Part shown: one piece after another, positions 1 through 13,200 of the stretch
Numbering within the stretch: the first letter of the stretch is position 1
Layout: each line of letters opens with the position of its first letter
Assembly: GCA_950295325.1 (NCBI GenBank)
Contig: OX485804.1
Location: 68,550,033-68,614,032, forward strand
Reading direction: 5' to 3'
DNA length: 64,000 nt
From: Polytrichum commune
Taxonomy: Eukaryota > Streptophyta > Polytrichopsida > Polytrichales > Polytrichaceae
Program-made: the position numbers and the translations under genes
The notes under the pieces: generated by a model
What the model saw: the letters and a program-made list of their open reading frames with translations, nothing else
Told to the model about the DNA's origin: nothing
Databases searched by the model: none

Positions 1-261
1 CGATAGAGTTGGACAGAGTTGGACAGAACGCCAAGAATCCCGCGCTTCTCTACCAGCTCTCCGCTTCTCTGCTAGCTTTCCTGCAATTTTTGTGTACGTC
101 AAATCAATACACGTATCACTCAAGAAACCGTTACAATCCGTTGTGGAGCTATTAGTGCCAGGTGGGTTCTTCGTAGGGCAGTCCCGGGCTGTTGTTCAAA
201 ATCATTCTCCCGCCCTCCTCAACTCGCAACCTTCCCTTGGCCTCAATATTTTCCTAATGAT
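1..261. other. Window edge, no supported gene
   Basis: Short stretch before the duplicated block. An 86-codon open frame exists on the plus strand, but it starts at a non-ATG codon and runs into the repeat, so I do not call it. Nothing else is recognisable. Confidence 0.4.
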
Positions 262-956
262 CGGCAATCTCCTCCCTCCCAATAGGGTTATAAATGAAAC
301 ATGCAATGTTTACATTCAAAACATCCCCATCTTGGTACACGGTTTTCTTTAGTTGTAGCATATATTTTATAAACCATGGGTTTGCTTCGTACATACTTTT
401 TGCATTCCGTTTAAAAAAACAATTGCCTTACAAATGACAATAATTCATCCTTGACCTTTGTTGTTTGCAATGCAAATACACTCATTTCATGTATGGATGT
501 GCTGACACTCTAACCTCCTACTTTCTGTTCCAATATGTAAAGGGAATGAGCTTCAAAATTGCTCATGAGCCCCATCGCCTATGAAAAATATCCGTTCCAA
601 AATTACGCGCCAACCTTCATTGGTTGCTAAATGAACTAGGCTCTTGATCCCTTTGAAGTAGTAGAGTAGCTGAAATTATAGACTATAAAACAACAATTGT
701 TGCAGCCTGCACATAAGGTCTTTGCATTTCCTACATGTTTGAATGCAACATAGCAAACTACGCACCATCCCACCTAAACACTCAGAAGAAGAAAAAAATC
801 AACGATGTCTAGCAAACATATTATGATTGATTTCTTGAATTCAAGATCTCGCTTGTACTCTCAAAGATGTTTGCGGATGGTTTTTTTTTACAACATTTTT
901 GCACCCATGCATTTTTTAATATGGGCATGCGTAACTTGTGAGTTGTTGTCTATCTA
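262..956. repeat. Dispersed ~695-bp duplicated block, copy 1
   Basis: This block is almost base-for-base repeated at about 27751-28444 in the same orientation, with only scattered substitutions and one 1-base indel. Similarity stops abruptly on both sides. Read on the minus strand it contains exon-like open stretches, for example MYEANPWFIKYM and later SLVHLAPN, so it is probably part of the coding region of a transposable element. The nearby AGTCAT-rich sequence and CACTA-like ends suggest it belongs to the CACTA-like element ending near 4077, but that link is inferred. I cannot name the protein. Confidence 0.8.
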
Positions 957-1164
957 TCTCCTTCTCCTCTATGTCCCACAATTATATTTGCAGAAGATCC
1001 TCTCGTGATCTCAGATTCATTTCCAAATGTTCCTATGCAATTGAAAGGGGTCTAATTTCTTTTTTTGTACACGACAGTCTTGTGAAGGACATATACAAGT
1101 CCATGGCTGACAGTTGGATTATTGAGAATTTTATTATGAATGGATTTGATCACGTCTATGCCTA

Positions 1165-4077
1165 ATCAACTTATGACTAGTTATAGTGCTCAGTAAAACA
1201 AATAGATACCTATCAATAATAATTAATGTAGTAAACAATAGAGAAACACCTAAACCTAACCGAGGATGTGTGAGTAAGACTAGTCATACATGTAGGATAA
1301 CCATGACTAAATGTAGTCATTCTCTTTATAAACCGATGACTACATGTAGTCATCAAGAATAAACAATCTAAAACCTACATGCACGTGGATGACATGCAAG
1401 ATAAACCCTAAACCTTAATACATATGCCACCTATTAAACACCTAAACTGTAAATCCAAAACCCCCATTTAAGTTGCCATTGCCAGCCATTACAGCGTTGG
1501 CGTGTCCGCAAGTTCCTCCCTTAATTGCTTATAGTTGGAGGGTTTGTGTCTAATTTAATCTTGTGAAGATTGAGCACAAATGACATAATCAAAATGATTT
1601 AAGTTGGCAAAGAAATTTTTACGTTGGATGCTAAGTACTAGTCCTATATTATCCTATAGCGTCCTTATAAACTGTCCCTTTAATTTTTGACAATAATATT
1701 TACAATCTCCCTTGCACATTGAAGATCTTTTTCATTAAAACCATTGCCTATCCTATCCCCGTGGGTTACTTACCCTATTACCATGCAATTTCCTTGTAAT
1801 TCCGTGGCCGAGTACCTATTTCCGTATCCGCTTCCCTCTTTGCTCCAGGTCGTTATTCTTTGACCTTCATTTGTCCTTTGGCATTCTTTCTTTTGGTCTA
1901 GTATGCTTGGTCCTCTCCTTCATCTCCTTAGTTGAAATTTTATTGCTATATTGAGGTGTGAAGCTTGCTTATAGGTGTCTCTAACCTTTAAATCAATTAT
2001 TGTCTCAACATTGGTCTTCCATTGCAAGGAAAATGCCTCAAATACCTCCACTCTCGTTGTCTTCCTTTGTACATGTGATATTGAGGCCCGTAGCCAATTT
2101 ACTGGATGAGCATGTAGAAGAGGTATTCCAAGGAATCGCTAGAATGCCACAAATATCAAGTGTTGTTTTGGATTGAATGTCAATCTTGTTGTTTGACATA
2201 TTTGAGGATTCTAAAAACGTCCCTATTCTAGGCAAGTAAAGGTGAATTCCTCATAGTGACCGTTCCAAACTATGTTGTGGACCTACTTCTACTTGATATT
2301 CCATGTTTGATCTAGTACTAGACCAAGGAAGGAGGACCTTTGCATCGAAGGGAGTAGGGACAACGACAACAACGAGATGACAGAATGAGACGAAGAGCGT
2401 ACACCGCCGCCGAGTCAACGACCCGCAGCAAAGGTGCATAACCCTAAATCCAAAATCTTTAAAGAATATGACTACGATTAGTCATTAGTTTAAACAATAT
2501 CACTAAAATTAATTATTACTTTAGAAAACATGGTAAAAATTAGTCATTTCTATAGAAAATGTGACTAAGCATAGTCATCTAAGTCATAGCTATGATTAAT
2601 TATAGTCATTAGTCTAGAAAACATTACTACGGCTAGTTATGTAGTTGGTCATTGCTAGTGGTTGTGTATTCACTTGTGAATCACCCATGTGTATAAGAAA
2701 AATGCTAAATACAGAGCTTCAAATTTAGGAGATAAGAAGATGATCCTAGACAATATCGGTAATCACATGTTCATTGACATGGTTTTTTCATGAGGTTTTG
2801 ATGTACATAATCATTGGACTACAGGTAGTCGCAACGGATAAAGAAGCTCCACCGTCTTCCACATTTCCAACATGGGATGTTATGCAAGTAATGGGTTATA
2901 GAAAGAGAGAGGATGAAAATGTGTTTGCACACTGAAAAAACATTAAATGTAGAAGGGGATACATTGCATGAAGTTATAATATATGAAGGTTGTGTGTCTC
3001 TAGAGGTGCAGAGGAGCCACGACGATGAATATGACTTCTTCATGATTGTAGAGTTGGATAACCCTCCCATCAAGAAGATTGGAGAAGTTGTAAGGAATTT
3101 TATAATGTAGTCCACCGAATTTCTATGCCATGCATGTATAGAGTTGTAGGTAAATATAGGAAACATATTTTGGGTAGAGGATGGGTAGTAGTGTATATCA
3201 TTTGTAATGAGTAGTTTGAATATGTTTAGTGGATGACATACATATGTACATGAGATGTCTCATAGTAAAGTATTTGTAGACATTGACTATGCTTTGCCAT
3301 CACTTATAGTAAAATATTTCAATATATTGACTATACAAATTCATCTTTTGTAGTCCATTATTTGAATATGATGACTATGCTCAATCATATTTTGTTGTAA
3401 ATTATTTAAATATAATGACTATATTTAGTCATATCATGGAGTAAAATGTTTGAAGATGATGACTATACTTAGTCACCTTGTTTGTACGAATAGCATAATT
3501 GTCATGAATATAACTTTCGATTTTTTTTAAAGATATTATTTATAATCACATGAAATAACTACATTTAGTCATCAAAATTGAAATGCTTACTACTAGACCA
3601 AAAATAATGACTAATCCCTCAGAATGTAAAGCGCCAAAGATAACTAATTTTAACAAACAATCATGTATCATATGACTATTTTTTAGTCACAATATGACTA
3701 ATAGTAGTTGTTAATGGACGAATGTACTTTTCATATGAGTTCACATAGTGAAGATTATGTTGTCATATACATACATAACATGAATAATTTTAGTCAAAAG
3801 TTAGAATTACACATAACTAAATATAATCGTATAGGTATGACTAAATATAGTAAAAATGACAAACGGTTGAGGGGCAACCCAAAACAAGGTCCCAAAACCC
3901 AATGGAGAACGCGCCATGAGGAACAGAAATTGTCCGATATGACCCTAGTCATTTTGTCTAGAGCGACTAGTCCGATATGACCAAGTTGAGGACTAAAAAT
4001 AATGCTAGTCATCAATGCATTTTCTTACCTATATTAGTCATAAACCCCAATCATTTTTCCGTGTTTTCCTTGTAGTG
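1165..4077. mobile_element. Right portion of a CACTA-like element
   Basis: Many copies, in both orientations, of short motifs built on GACTA...AGTCAT (about 1285-1360, 2465-2640, 3280-3480, 3560-3990) look like subterminal repeats of an En/Spm (CACTA) element. The segment ends with the reverse complement of CACTACAAGGAAAACACG, matching the left end found at 26172. CACTA termini are diagnostic of this superfamily. No intact transposase is visible; the short ORFs inside are not convincing. The left end of this copy lies outside the window or is lost. Confidence 0.6.
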
Positions 4078-4263
4078 AGAAAATGTCAATGTAATCTCTA
4101 GATAATATTCAGTCTCAAGAATTCTTTCTCTATGAGGATAGTCAACATCACGCATCCGTGCCAAACATGACTTGACCCTCGACTGACATAACCTTTGTGT
4201 TGTTGTCTAGTTCTGCTGGTCATTTCTATCAATGTCTTTCATTTTTAAACCATGTTCCTCAGT

Positions 4264-5633
4264 CTAAAACTTCTCGAACATTAACTCTATATGTTGGTGG
4301 AGATACAAATCTCCACCAAGTTGTAGTGTCCTTGTTGCTGAAAGCAGTTGATTGATTATATTTTTACCATTGTGAAGATAATTTTGGTTGTGCAATATCC
4401 TAGCATCCCCCTTCTCGTCTAAGGAGGTCGTAAATATCCACATTTCCCACCCTATGTCAGGACAAGTCCCAACAATGCTTTTGAAATCTGCCAACATTAA
4501 TTGTCTCCTACGGAAATCACCATCGCTAGAATGTCTCATTATACAACCCACACTAGTGAGGTGGTAGTTCACTACACTAAATAGGTAGATTAGTGTTAGA
4601 TGAAGATTAGTGTTAGATGCAATAGTTACCTAAAACACTAATTTTCAACTGATATTACAATTAGTGTTTGAATAGGGTTTGAACAAATTATACCTTTTAC
4701 GAGGTTCTCATATTCTTCTTCCTTCAATTCTTCATTCCAAGATTTACAAAATATCATCTAACACTAAATGCGCTCATGTAAATATTTAAAGTTACTACTT
4801 GGTACAAATAGTGTTAGAGTTGACATTTAGTGTTCTAACACTATAGAGACAATTTACATTTAGCGTTTTCATCGACTATTAGTGTTTCCAACACTAATCT
4901 ACCTATTTAGTGTAGTGAGATGTAACTTTTTGGGGTTGATAGTGTGGGTCATATAGTGACACATTTGGTGGTATCCATCCTCACCACATCCTACAACAAA
5001 TATGAAACCGGAGACACAAACATGATTTTCAGATGACCTACAGAATCCAACAAGAGTATCCTACTTAGATTTCCATGTCACTTTTCCTTTCACTTTTGTT
5101 TCATAACCAACAAGGATAACCGGGACATGGCTAACGATGTTGTAAGCCAACTTAGCATCCCGGTATATTTCTGCCATTATAGAAAATATCTTGGCATGCT
5201 CACCAAGTATAAATTGTACCATTTTCTTTGCATCTTTCTTAACCGGGCTGTAGCTTGGACCCGCAAAATGAAAAATAAAATAAAAATAGATCCACCATTC
5301 GACGACCACCGTAAACCTTCATAACTTTGCCTAGATATGTACTATTATCATTGTACCGGTTTGCTTTGGCATCCCAATATATATTTTGTACAACAATAAT
5401 AAGAAAGTCTCATAATGATGTTTCCCACCAAATGCACCACACATATGAGCGTTGTTGATACTAGTGCAAAGTTTAATTACATTATGCTCAGAGGAAGCAT
5501 CAGGATGATTAGAATGAACACTAACCCCAAATGTTTGTGTTGGCCTCCCTCTTCTTCCACTGGAAATTGTATTTGGGCGTTTTGTGTTGGCCTCAAATGC
5601 TTCGACTGCCCCCATGCACATTGTGGATGCCAA
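4264..5633 (-). pseudogene. Degenerate antisense ORFs, split by a MITE
   Basis: Three minus-strand open stretches (5633-5331, 5309-5061, 4572-4264) run in the same direction and read like protein, for example KKDAKKMVQFILGEH and DIGWEMWIFTTSLDEKG. They are broken by stops and by a 348-bp inverted-repeat insertion at 4570-4917. I do not recognise the family. A decayed transposase-like gene is the likeliest explanation, given its position beside a CACTA end. No reliable start or splice sites could be assigned. Confidence 0.35.
4570..4917. mobile_element. Short inverted-repeat element (MITE)
   Basis: Both ends carry the same 28-bp inverted repeat, CACTACACTAAATAGGTAGA and onward to ..TTAGTGTT. 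The interior is AT-rich with TTAGTGTT motifs. If the outer CAC/GTG is excluded, TA flanks both ends, which would fit a TA-duplicating MITE; alternatively it is a mini-CACTA. It has no coding capacity and sits inside the degenerate antisense ORFs. Confidence 0.75.
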
Positions 5634-5639
5634 ATGATG

Positions 5640-5999
5640 CTGTAAATTCCATCTTAAGTTGTTTTTTGGGGGGCACAGTGTGAGGCCAAACCTCCCACCC
5701 TTATGCGTCCTAGTCCGGGTGAGGGCGTGGGGCTCACATTCATAATAATCCTAGGTTAATCTTTTCAACATCATTCATCCCCATTACATCACACATCCAT
5801 TTGGTCACACCATTTATTCCATGTCATGCGTACAAGCGTTGACAAACGCTTTTCTCCATGATTGTTCTCTTAACACACCCTATCCAAATCCCACACAAGC
5901 TCACCCCCAATTCCATGGGTAACTAATGATTTAACCATTCCATTATATTAAGCTTAGGTACTTAGCTTAGTTAAATCCATCTCCTCCAACCTTAAGCTA
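5640..5999. other. No gene seen
   Basis: C-rich, AT-mixed intergenic sequence with no sustained open frame and no recognisable motif. It leads into the minisatellite that follows. Confidence 0.4.
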
Positions 6000-6725
6000 G
6001 TTCGACTTGAACCCCAGCTTCCTCCGAAGCCTAGAGCTAGTTCCGCTTGGAACCGGCTTACTCCCGAAGCCCTGAGCTTCCTCAAAGTGAAATCAGCTTA
6101 GCCTCCGAACCTGGGCTTCCTCCGAAGTGAAATCAGCTTAACCTCCGAGCCCGAGCTTTCTCGAAGTGGAATCAGCTTAGCCTCGAAGCCTGTGGCTCCC
6201 TCAAAGTGAAATCAGCTTAGCCTAGCTTAAACCATTCTACAATTAAATCCCAGCTCCTCCGAAGTGAAATAAGCTTAACCTCCGAGCCCGAGCTTCCTCG
6301 AAGTGGAATCAGCTTAACTCCGAAGCCTGTGGCTTCCTCAAAGTGAAATCAACTTAGCCTAGCTTAAACCCAGCTCTACAAACTAAATCCCAACTGCTAC
6401 AACTAAATCCCAGCTCCTCCAAAGTGAAATCAGCTTAACCTCCGAGCCCGAGCTTCCTCGAAGTGGAATTAGCTTAACTCCGAAGCATGTGGCTTCCTCA
6501 AAGTGAAATCAGCTTAGCCTAGCTTAAACCCAGCTCTACAAACTAAATCCCAGCTCTTTCGAAGTGAAATCAGCTTGTCCTCCGAGCCCGAGCTTCCTCG
6601 AAGTGGAATCAGCTTAACTCCGAAGCCTGTGGCTTCCTCAAAGTGAAATCAGCTTAGCCTAGCTTAAACCCAGCTGCTACAACTAAATCCCAGCCGCTAC
6701 CAACTAAATCCCAGCTCCTCCGAGG
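6000..6725. repeat. Minisatellite, AGCTTA / CTCCGAAG units
   Basis: Irregular tandem repeat. A unit containing CCTCCGAGCCCGAGCTTCCT, then CGAAGTGGAATCAGCTTAAC, then GTGGCTTCCTCAAAGTGAAA recurs near 6142, 6272, 6439 and 6580 at spacings of 130-167 bp, with shorter partial units before. It is followed by an 11-base C run (6773-6783) and a CA microsatellite. No coding frame persists through the units. Confidence 0.85.
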
Positions 6726-6729
6726 TTGA

Positions 6730-9700
6730 GCCTCTTCCGCTCAACAATCCAAGAGAGAGCCACACTCTACCACCCCCCCCCCCACACACACACACAAAAC
6801 CTCCCAAGAGAGCTTAACCCCTCAACCCTCTCCTACATAATAGGACCTTATCCTATCCACTAAACCCTCACCCCCTAAACCAACACGAACATGTCCTAAA
6901 TCAAACGTTTAAACCCAAGGCCCTTCCCCTTGCCTCATCACACAACACTCATTTAACCAAAACAACTCCTAATGCCACTAAGCCTCTAATTAACCACACT
7001 AAATAAACCTAAGGCCTAAAACATAACTCCACACCAAGCCTCACTCTTTTTAATACTTTTAGTTGTTTCAATAACGACGACAATTGCAATTCTAGGTCAA
7101 TTCTAAACATAAAACAAATATGAGCAACCATTTTGGGCTCATACATAGGTTAATCAAGTCCCTACAATAGAAACATTTGATCGTCATCCAAAAACTTTTT
7201 GGGGTTGATTCCTTGAACATCCCGAGGACTATGAAGGTTTTGTGTGCAACATCCGAAGATGAATAATGTGAACAAAATTTGATGGAGATTTCATATCGTC
7301 CATTATAAAGAGAGAATACACAATTAATATGAACATGCTAAAAATGTTTAGGGGTTAAAACATGACGTAGATAAAAATGATGGTTTAATTTCAAGATTGC
7401 ATTTTTACTAGTTTTGTGGCATGGTGTTCTTGTGTTAACATGCTTTTGTCGTCGATTCACACTAAATGTTGTATTGAGTTCATATGGTATTTTATGCCAT
7501 TGTGGTAACTTTTCTAATGACACTTCCTATGAATAAATTTACAAATATTGTCATCCCAACTTACTTTTAGTTCATCCAAATGCCAATTATTGAAATAAAC
7601 TTTGGTATACTAAGCATACTGACATTTTTTTGATGAAACATTGTCATGGATGATTCAAATTTGGATGAAAGTTTGCAGAGGGCCACTTTATACTTGGGGC
7701 CAGATTGAGGGCCGACCCAAACTCTAAACATTTGGCCCGATAGGATCGCTTGATTTCATCAATCATGCCCAAGGGTTTTATACCAGGGTTGGGCCACTCA
7801 CTTATCCAATGTGGTGTCTTAGGTGACATAATTGTGGCGCCAAACTTTTGGGCTAGCTTGAAGATATCGGGATGAGCTTTCCTCTGTCCAAACTCTCAGC
7901 ATGAGTTGGATTGGGCTTATCCATTGGATACTGAACATCTCTACAGTAAGTCTATAAAAAGAGTAACTCTCTTCACTACATTTTGCTCTCAAGAACATCG
8001 AGACCCAAAATCGGGCCTCATCACTTTGCACATGAAAAGGTTGGGCCCGCAAAAAGTTGATAATGTTGAGCCGGATTGAGGGCTTAATTGCACATAAATT
8101 GGGCTGGCCCCAAGCCGTGCATAAATTGAGCCTTAGGAAGAGACAACATTAGCAACATCGTAAATCTACACTGCCCAAATTTCTCTTACAAGGAATGACA
8201 AATAGTGTTATGTTTATATTTAGTGTAGGTGACAATACACGGGCAGTTTACAATCAATATTGAGCAAGAAAAATTGAATTGGTGACACTGTATACAATAT
8301 TCACAGAACCCAACTTTCATACACCTCTAGTATGTACACTTACCTCTCGCAACATAGAACTTGAGAATCTTGTGGGAACTTCACCCCAATTCTCCTGAAT
8401 TCCAACCATCTTCAATATCTTTTAACCCTGCATTCCCCCCACTTATAGGGATGTCCATGACACCATTAACTTCATTGAAATTCGTATGAATAAATTTTAT
8501 TTTACGATCGTTCGCCATTTCCTCCCCTCAAATATCAGACATAGAATACTCGGAAAAGTTGGTTGAGGATAGGACACACATGAGTGGTTTTTACAAGTTC
8601 TTGAAACCTCTTATCTTAGTGGGCATTAGTTCTTGATTACCCCTCGGGTTGCGCTAGTTCTCCTGAGGTGGTTGTTCTAGTTTTTTTTTTGCAATTCAAT
8701 CTTCAATTTGTGTCAAAAAAAGGAAAAGGAACCTCTTGTTTTAGTGTCACATTCTATGATGTTCATGCAACTTGACAAACTTTAGTGTCACCATCAAGCT
8801 GCATTCATGGTGCACTCTAACCTCCCTAATATCGATCATGCATGTGGCAATCCAAGTGCACGTGTCATGAAGGAGGTATGTAGCGTTCACATGAATGTGT
8901 GATAATAGAGAATTAGTGTAGCATGTGACATTATGGAATTACACAAAGTCAACACTGCAACAAAGACAACCATGACTTGACGTGATGTATGTGGCTTGAA
9001 TTCTTTGATGGATCACTTTAATGTCAAAACCCGTGGTATATGGGAGGGAAATGTGACAACAATGAGGGAGATATAAACTGAGCGCATCCGCTCCCTAGGC
9101 TTTTGGGATATAAGAGAGGGTGTGACATTACGGAGGATGATATTATGGAAATTAGGGTATAAGTCATGTGGCCCACGATAATAAACATTCAAGTGAAATA
9201 AACATGTGTTACTAGAAGAATAATGTGTCTACAACAATTAATCTAATTTTCATTGTTGTTGGTCAATGATGAATGGACTAGGTAACTCTTCAAGAATGGG
9301 GTTGATTAAGTGTTCATCTTCCAATGATCATTGGACATGCTACCAATATACTTGGAGAACAATAGTGCTTACCCACATACAATATGTCTATGAAGAGGTT
9401 ATACAATCAACTTATAACTTATTTGATCTCAAGAATAATATTTTTGACCTTGTTGTAGGTGGGTAGTTAGGATCCAATTCTTAGCTCAAGGACCCAATAG
9501 TTTCCAACTTCCCCAATTTCCTTGGAGAAGGGACAATAGTGGATAGTTGGTCCAATCTGGGTTCTTTTGAATCATAAGATTTAGCATTCGATATACAATG
9601 GAAATACATGAAATGCAACTTCAAAAAAACACACACACACACACTATATACATATATTGTTCCAATTTTTGAGCATGACATTCATAGAGGAACACACGTC

Positions 9701-10278
9701 TTCAGTGTTCAAGGAAAGAATTTGAAAAAGAATTCATTTGTACAATCACATCACACAACTCTTGTGACTCCATGAGTGTGTACATGATCTTAACAAAATA
9801 CAAGAGAACAATATAGTCCTATCTTAACAATAACTTAGCCTCAAGATGGAGAGCAAAACTCAATGAAGCCCACGAGCACTCCAAGCACCTCCAATCTATA
9901 AACACTTAAAACCCAATCTGCAAACCCTAACAAGAATGGATGAGGTTGTCATTGAGAATTATTACCATACGACAAGAGTGGATGAAAGTGTGAGTTCGAT
10001 GAAACTAACACATCTTTTGTCAAGTTTTTTTCTAAAGCTTAGGGCCCCCTTTTGTAAATCTACCTTTATTTCATATTTCTTGATAGTCTTTTTGGATGGA
10101 CACACTGGAGAAATGTACGAATACCTCTCCTTTATGTATGCTATGTACGCTAATACCTCAACTAACACCCCTTCTTACACTCACGTTCATTCGTACGTAC
10201 TATGAAGAGTCCACCCCCCGGGGGTAAGTGACACTCTCACGCATGTGACACTAAATACCATAAATGGTGCACTTCTTC
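6730..10278. other. Long intergenic stretch, no supported gene
   Basis: AT-rich sequence with a CA microsatellite near 6782-6797 and near 9630. A GGCCC/GGGCC-rich patch at 7670-8110 resembles part of an old transposable element but has no recognisable termini. All ORFs are short, mostly lack ATG starts, and show no protein character I trust. Confidence 0.4.
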
Positions 10279-13200
10279 TCATGATAATCGTGTCAATCCC
10301 AATTCTTTGCAAACCTTATTGCAATTATGGCTTGCAGAGAATAATTTGAATCCCTCTGATCCAAGGTTGGTGTGTGTGTCGATGTGCTTATGTGTGAGAA
10401 ATCGCATCACATCGGAACAATGGATAACAGGATCACTGAGGCGTAAGTACTCATCTTGTCTGTGTACGTTTTCCCGGATCTCAACACCTAGTGGGTTGAC
10501 TTGAATCATCAACAGAGTGTCGGATATGTGATGTGTCCAATGTGTGAATGCTTGCAAGATGTCGTCAAGTTGGTGCGTCGCGTTTGGAAGGCCCTTTGGG
10601 TCTTCCACCACATTGTAGAACTTTGTGTTCTCTCCGGAGCCAATGCTCAGAGTAGTCACTTTAAGGACCTCCAACTTTGTTCTAATCTTGTGTTGCTGAG
10701 CTATCCTGTGGCCAAAATGCACTTGAAACTGTGAGTATTGCAATCTAATAATCAGCAAACACAAGCACATCCAGAGGCGAGCTTGGAGATGCTCCAATTT
10801 AATACGTAAATCATTAACGCTACGATTGCAGTCACTGATGCAATAACTGATAAAAACTTTATGTTGAAATCATAGAAACTGTTTATTAAATATGGGATCG
10901 AGGTTTTCAAGAAAGAGAAATGGACACAATCAGGTCAAGGCATTCATAGTCAACTAGGTCCATTTAACTGCTCAGTAGGGTCAAGTGATGCTAACATGGA
11001 TGGAATCTATATTTTCTAGGCGAAGAGAGTTAAGGTTTATATGGTGAAAGCTTGTGATTGATTACTCTCATAAGAGTTTTGACAACTGTCATAACCAAGA
11101 ACTAGCATTTAGATGAGTTAACTTACGAGTTAACCTATAAATGGGTTTTGTGTTACCCTAAACTTTACCGCTTCAAAATTTGTAGCACTTTCCATATTCA
11201 TGAGAATTTTGAAAAAAAGAAAAGAAAAGAAAAAGCTTTTTCCTTCAAAAATGTTCTCTTCGCAAGAAAAATGATTCCCCACTATTACTCTTCCTAAACA
11301 GATGCAAACTCCTTTATTTTATCAGTTACAGATGCCTCAACCTTATAGGCCCCCCTTGATGCTTATGAATGCAGAGAGGGTCACATGGTTTTATTTTAAC
11401 AAACTTACTCATTGAATGCTGCGGCCATTCGAGCAGCAACTGAGTGCACCTCCATCCGTGCCAAATAATGATCCCCCTTGTGCCAGTCTTTAATGAAACT
11501 TGTGAGGCTATGGTCGTTCTCCACTGGGGTTTTGAACCTATACGCAACCGCATCCCTACAAGTCCACAATGCGCCCACTGTCAAGGATATGGAACTTGAT
11601 CCATTCAACACTCCAAGAGTCAAACTAGTTTATGTTGGTAGCCTGAAATTAACTTTTGCTTGCAGAAATAACTAAGCTTGAATCTATACTGAAGCCACAA
11701 CAATGACTTAATCGTAGCTTGAGTTTCCACTCACTTGGGAGCTTCTCCTGGCACTGTCACCCTTGCAAAGTAAGGCCACATTGCTGGGTGATCATCTTTA
11801 AAGGGTTTCTCGGCAATCTGCACTTGCACTTTCTCCCGCCCTTTCATGTAAAGCAAATCTTTGTTTTCTTTGATTGTAGTTATCAGGTCCTTCAGTTCTG
11901 GATACCATCTGCAATATTGCATTTGACATTGTTCAATCGCAAGCTTGCAAAAGACAAGGTTGTCATGTGACAGGCCACCCCATCACCAGAATGGGGGAAT
12001 TATAATAAACTATTATATAATATGAGAAAGAAATTAGCTGATCACATTGCTCACACATTAGTTGTGTGATTGACATCCCAGTCGACCTCCCAGGTTGCGT
12101 TTTGGCCGACGAGTCAACCAACCAACTTCTCCAAGAAGGGGAAAAAGAATTCCAATTCAATTTACTCTACTTGATCTCGACACATGGTTGTTACAGTCAA
12201 CCAAACTGACTGGGGGACACATTCCAAAACAAACGACCAATAAATCCTAAGAAAAACCAATTTCTTCTCATAACATTGTTGAACTACTATCCGTTGTTCC
12301 ATTCTAATAATATTAGCAACAAAGTTCACCGAGTAATGAAGTGAAATATCAAACATACTCTGGAATCTCCAGTGAATTTGCAAACAGTTGAAAAAAATAT
12401 ACAAACACAAATCTTACTTGTGTTCGAAATAGGATTGACACTGAATCTGGTTAGAATGGCCAAACTTCCCGATTGGTAGTGGATGCTTATCAATCTGTTC
12501 GGGAAGGTACTTGGTGATGGGCGGAAGCAGAGGCTTTGTTAGTGGGCTGAGCACCACAGCTGTGGTCATGGACTTCAAATCTTTAAATTTCTTGTCCACA
12601 ATTTTCAACGAGCCTCCAAGTGCTCTTTTGACGTCTTGTTTCCGCATGGAATGTTGCGGGGGAAAATTGTCGTCTGTGATGTGGATTACCACTCTGTTTG
12701 TCGCCTTCCAATCAAGTATAGCCAAGTACTCCTCGAATTTGAAATTTCCTCCAAAGTAGGCTTGCGTTAGGCTCCTATCACTATTATATGCCCCAGCCCG
12801 TGACAAAGCCCTTCTCAAAAGATTGTTAGGCTCAGTGAACCTGTGAGTGAAGTCGCATGGCTCAACATCAAACTTGACAGATTTGTGATACGTGTAGTCT
12901 CTGTATGGAGCAAAGGCTATGCGCAACTTCCATCCCTGCTTCTTATTCTCAGATGCCATTCTGTCCACAATCGTCTGAATGAAGTTGATGTGTTGCTGCA
13001 AAACGAAGTGAGTAACATACTTATCACAACCTGTTTCCACAAAATTGAAATGTGGCTCTGGAATTTGAATACTGGTCTCAGATCAGTGTAGAGACACTAG
13101 AGTAATCCATAAAGTGCCTCAGGAGGGATGAAATTGTGGGTTTGATCCTTCTTTGAGAAAACTTTCTATTAAGAGCTCACTAGCTCATCGTGTTTCAGAG

